64,000 nucleotides of DNA from Granulicella sp. S156 (GTDB lineage: Bacteria > Acidobacteriota > Terriglobia > Terriglobales > Acidobacteriaceae). The stretch spans positions 213,618 through 277,617 of the forward strand of contig NZ_LMUH01000020.1 in NCBI RefSeq assembly GCF_009766105.1, written 5' to 3'. A program made the position numbers and the translations under genes. Positions 61,602 to 64,000 of this stretch are shown one piece after another. The number at the start of each line of letters is the position of its first letter. Within the stretch, counting starts at the first letter, position 1. The notes under the pieces are model-generated. The model worked only from the letters and a program-made list of their open reading frames with translations. It searched no databases and was not told where the DNA came from.

Positions 61602-63707
61602 CTACCCTTGTGCAACAATCTCCGAAAAATCGGCAATCCGGGAGAAGTCAGCAACCGTACGTGAGAGTAAGGCAAGGCGGTTTGCACGAAGATCAGCCTC
61701 AGGCGCCATCACCATTACCTTCTCAAAAAATGCATCGACCGCTGGGCGTAAGGTCGCGATCTGCAGGAGTGCCTCGTTGTACTGGCGTTTTGCCCGCAAC
61801 GCTTCAACCTCGCTTGCGACAAATCCACCCGTAGATTCCAGCGTTTTCTCCGAGTCATCGGAAAGCAGCGCTGTGCTTACACTCGTGGGAATGGATTCGC
61901 CCTTCGCGCGCGCCTGGTCGAGGATGTTCTTCATCCGTTTGAAAGCCGCACTGACGGCGATGAAATCCTCCCCACCCCGAACAGAGGTCACGGCCTCTGC
62001 ACGAGCCACAACATCCCGCAGATCGTCAGAGCCCGCTGCCACTACAGCCTTCACTACGTCATACGCCTGCCCACGACCTTCGCGCAGATAGAACTCGATA
62101 CGCTCTGCAAAAAACGCCTGCAGCTTCGCCGCAACTTCGGGCTTTGTCTCTGCTACCCGGAGCACATCACTCAGTGTGAGCGGCAGACCGGACTCCACAA
62201 GAATCCTCACCACTGCATTTGCCGCACGACGCAGAGCGAATGGATCCTTCGAACCCGTCGGCTCCATCCCCAACGTAAACATCCCTGAAATAGTGTCAAT
62301 GCGATCAGCCAGTCCCAACACCGCACCCTCAGCCGAGCGTGGAATTCCGTCCTTCGCCGAGGCCGGAAGATATTGGTCATAAATGGCATCGGCAACCGTC
62401 ACGCTGCTCCCCTGAGCCTTCGCATACAGTCCGCCGATGATGCCCTGCAGCTCCGTAAACTCTTTTACAAGTTCCGTCGTCAGATCAGTCTTCGCGAGTT
62501 TTGCCGCTTCACCGACCGCAACAGCATCAACCACTGCCCCGCGAGAAACCGCGACCGATGCAAGCTGCGCGGCAAGCGAGCGCACACGGTCACTCTTAGC
62601 CGCATAGCTGCCCAGATCTTTCTGGAAGGTCACATTCTCCAGCAGCTTCACACGCTCGACCAGCGGAGTACGCTGGTCGAACTCCCAGAAGAAACGAGCA
62701 TCGTTGAAACGCGCTCGCAGCACGCGCTCATTGCCCTGCTTGATGATTGGCTCATTCGTCGCGTCGAGTTCAATGTTCAGGACTGCAAGAAAGTGCGGGG
62801 CCAGTTTGCCGCCAGCGCCTTCAACTGCAAAGTACTTCTGGTGGTCGCGCATCACCGTCACCAGCACCTCTTCCGGCAACTCCAGGTACGCCGCCTCAAA
62901 GCCACCCAGTAGCACAGCAGGCCACTCGGTGAGATGCGTCACACTGTCGACCAGCGCCTCGTCTTCTCTCCATCGCGCTCCAGCAACCGTACGCGTGACA
63001 TGATCCAAAGCCTTGCGAATCTTGTGGCGACGAGCCTCGACATCGGCGATCACGTACTCGCCCTCAAGCTGAGCCAGATAGCTCTCCGGTGCTACGATCT
63101 CAAACGGCTCGCCACTCGACAGCACGCGATGCCCATAGCTCGCGCGTCCTGCCGTCTTACCGGCAAAGGTCACCGGCACCACCGACTCTCCCAGCAAACA
63201 CACGATCCACAGCACCGGCCGCACAAACCGCTCCGGCTTGCCTGGACGCCAGTACATATTCTTCGCCCAATAGATCGCACCAACCTCTTTCGGCAGCTCG
63301 CCGGCAATTACCTCTGCAGCGCTGCGACCTTTCTTGACGCTGGTCGCGGCCAGATACTCACCCTTAGGCGTCGTAATCGTGCGCAGGTCAGTGACCGCCA
63401 CGCCAGCCTTGCGCGCGAACGCCTCGGCTGCGGGCGTCGGCACACCTTCTTTGAAGGCGATCTTGACGGCGGGGCCGGTTGTCTCTTCGGTGATATCTGC
63501 CTGCTGCTCGCGTACGCCACGCACCAGCACGGCAAGCCGGCGCGGCGTCGAGTACGACACAGCATCCGTCAGCGGGTTAAACTCCTCAGGCAGCAGTGCC
63601 TCTTTCCCCAGCAACGCCAAGGTGCGCCGCAGCAGTTCTGCCTCCGCCGCGGAGATCATCCGCGCGGGAACCTCTTCCAATCCAATCTCGAACAAAAAAT
63701 CTGCCAC
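61602..63707 (-). CDS. glyS: Glycyl-tRNA synthetase beta subunit
   Basis: 701 residues from the GTG at 63707, whose G is shared with the glyQ stop TAG; the longer frame to 63881 runs through glyQ and is not used. ADFLFEIGLEEVPARMI is the standard N-terminus. TDAVSYSTPRRLAVLVRG, FVRPVLWIVCLLG, EWPAVLLGGFEAAYLELPEEVLVTVMRDHQKYF-type blocks and FALRRAANAVVRIL follow. The beta subunit binds tRNA and works with GlyQ as alpha2-beta2. The one-base overlap with glyQ implies coupled translation. Confidence 0.95.
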   Translation of the reverse strand: MADFLFEIGLEEVPARMISAAEAELLRRTLALLGKEALLPEEFNPLTDAVSYSTPRRLAVLVRGVREQQADITEETTGPAVKIAFKEGVPTPAAEAFARKAGVAVTDLRTITTPKGEYLAATSVKKGRSAAEVIAGELPKEVGAIYWAKNMYWRPGKPERFVRPVLWIVCLLGESVVPVTFAGKTAGRASYGHRVLSSGEPFEIVAPESYLAQLEGEYVIADVEARRHKIRKALDHVTRTVAGARWREDEALVDSVTHLTEWPAVLLGGFEAAYLELPEEVLVTVMRDHQKYFAVEGAGGKLAPHFLAVLNIELDATNEPIIKQGNERVLRARFNDARFFWEFDQRTPLVERVKLLENVTFQKDLGSYAAKSDRVRSLAAQLASVAVSRGAVVDAVAVGEAAKLAKTDLTTELVKEFTELQGIIGGLYAKAQGSSVTVADAIYDQYLPASAKDGIPRSAEGAVLGLADRIDTISGMFTLGMEPTGSKDPFALRRAANAVVRILVESGLPLTLSDVLRVAETKPEVAAKLQAFFAERIEFYLREGRGQAYDVVKAVVAAGSDDLRDVVARAEAVTSVRGGEDFIAVSAAFKRMKNILDQARAKGESIPTSVSTALLSDDSEKTLESTGGFVASEVEALRAKRQYNEALLQIATLRPAVDAFFEKVMVMAPEADLRANRLALLSRTVADFSRIADFSEIVAQG

Positions 63708-64000
63708 TACGCCACCACCCCACTGACTTGCTGACTTGCTGACTCGCTGACGAGTTTGCCCTGCTCGGCATAGATCTTCGCCACGCCGACGATGAGATTC
63801 CGAATCCGCGCCATCACACCCACGCGCTCCGTGACCGAGATCGCACCACGCGCATCCAGCAGATTGAAGGTATGTGAGCACTTCAGCGCAAGCTCATACG
63901 CTCCCATCACCGGGAAGCGTTTCACGGCCAGCGCATCCTCGTTCTCTTCCGTAAGCACCGTCTTCGCACGGCTCAGCAGCGCCAGGCACTCGGCCTCATA
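63707..64000 (-). CDS. glyQ: Glycyl-tRNA synthetase alpha subunit, C-terminal part (start outside window)
   Basis: The minus-strand frame is open from the window edge to the TAG at 63707-63709, about 97 residues. [11 protein letters not shown], then [20 protein letters not shown] and [16 protein letters not shown], is the highly conserved end of GlyQ. The alpha subunit holds the catalytic site and the ATP- and glycine-binding parts, which lie outside. The stop shares a base with the glyS start. Confidence 0.95.
   Translation of the reverse strand, partial: YEAECLALLSRAKTVLTEENEDALAVKRFPVMGAYELALKCSHTFNLLDARGAISVTERVGVMARIRNLIVGVAKIYAEQGKLVSESASQQVSGVVA

Noticed and set aside
1..64000. CRISPR arrays, prophage, IS transposases, rRNA
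   Set aside because: No regularly spaced direct repeats, phage structural genes, transposase frames or rRNA segments were seen on either strand.

Overview
The window looks like the chromosome of a soil Acidobacteriota (order Terriglobales, close to Terriglobus, Granulicella or Edaphobacter). This rests on two very large TonB-dependent receptors with an N-terminal carboxypeptidase-regulatory-like domain, a membrane-anchored regulator with the N-terminal domain that is abundant in this phylum, many secreted glycoside hydrolases, and short intergenic repeats of a kind common in these genomes. The genus is an inference. There is no rRNA, phage, IS element or CRISPR array. One tRNA gene (Ala, CGC) is present.

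Layout. 1-8.7 kb: the end of a carboxylesterase, an amidohydrolase, a FAS1 (fasciclin) protein, two Tat-exported ferritin-like proteins, an ECF sigma/RskA-type anti-sigma pair, a secreted phosphodiester glycosidase-family protein and a serine hydrolase. 8.7-12.3 kb: a signalling block with two Crp/Fnr regulators, a histidine kinase, a response regulator and a small unknown protein. 12.3-30 kb: a carbohydrate-use region with an overlapping GH3-GH31 pair, two TonB-dependent receptors that share a duplicated upstream element, a divergent membrane-bound regulator, an SDR oxidoreductase, the remnant of a third receptor, a GH105 hydrolase and an AraC regulator.

30-39.2 kb: an oxalate/formate island. 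A Tat-exported bicupin oxalate decarboxylase should make formate outside the cytoplasm. An outer-membrane barrel and an OxlT-like carrier could move the acids. A large Fe-S/molybdopterin formate dehydrogenase with its DUF1641 partner, FdhD and an unknown 127-residue protein would oxidise formate to CO2.

39.2-47.1 kb: a candidate RiPP cluster. It has a 92-residue exported precursor with two CKGK-type cysteine motifs, a DUF692/MNIO iron oxidase, a DUF2063 (HvfC-like) partner and a DUF255 thioredoxin-domain protein; the last three overlap by 4 bp. Behind it lie a secreted HExxH metallopeptidase, a DUF1223 thioredoxin-fold protein, a 51-residue secreted peptide and a secreted protein of unknown function.

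47.2-64 kb: core genes: tRNA-Ala, a DUF2076 protein, then a long minus-strand run (udg, rpoZ, gmk, an MsbA-like exporter, rapZ, hpf, rpoN, lptB, a fused lptC/lptA) that keeps the lpt-rpoN-hpf-rapZ order known from Proteobacteria but without ptsN. An unknown protein, a catalase-family protein, a nested inverted repeat, glyS and the end of glyQ complete the window.
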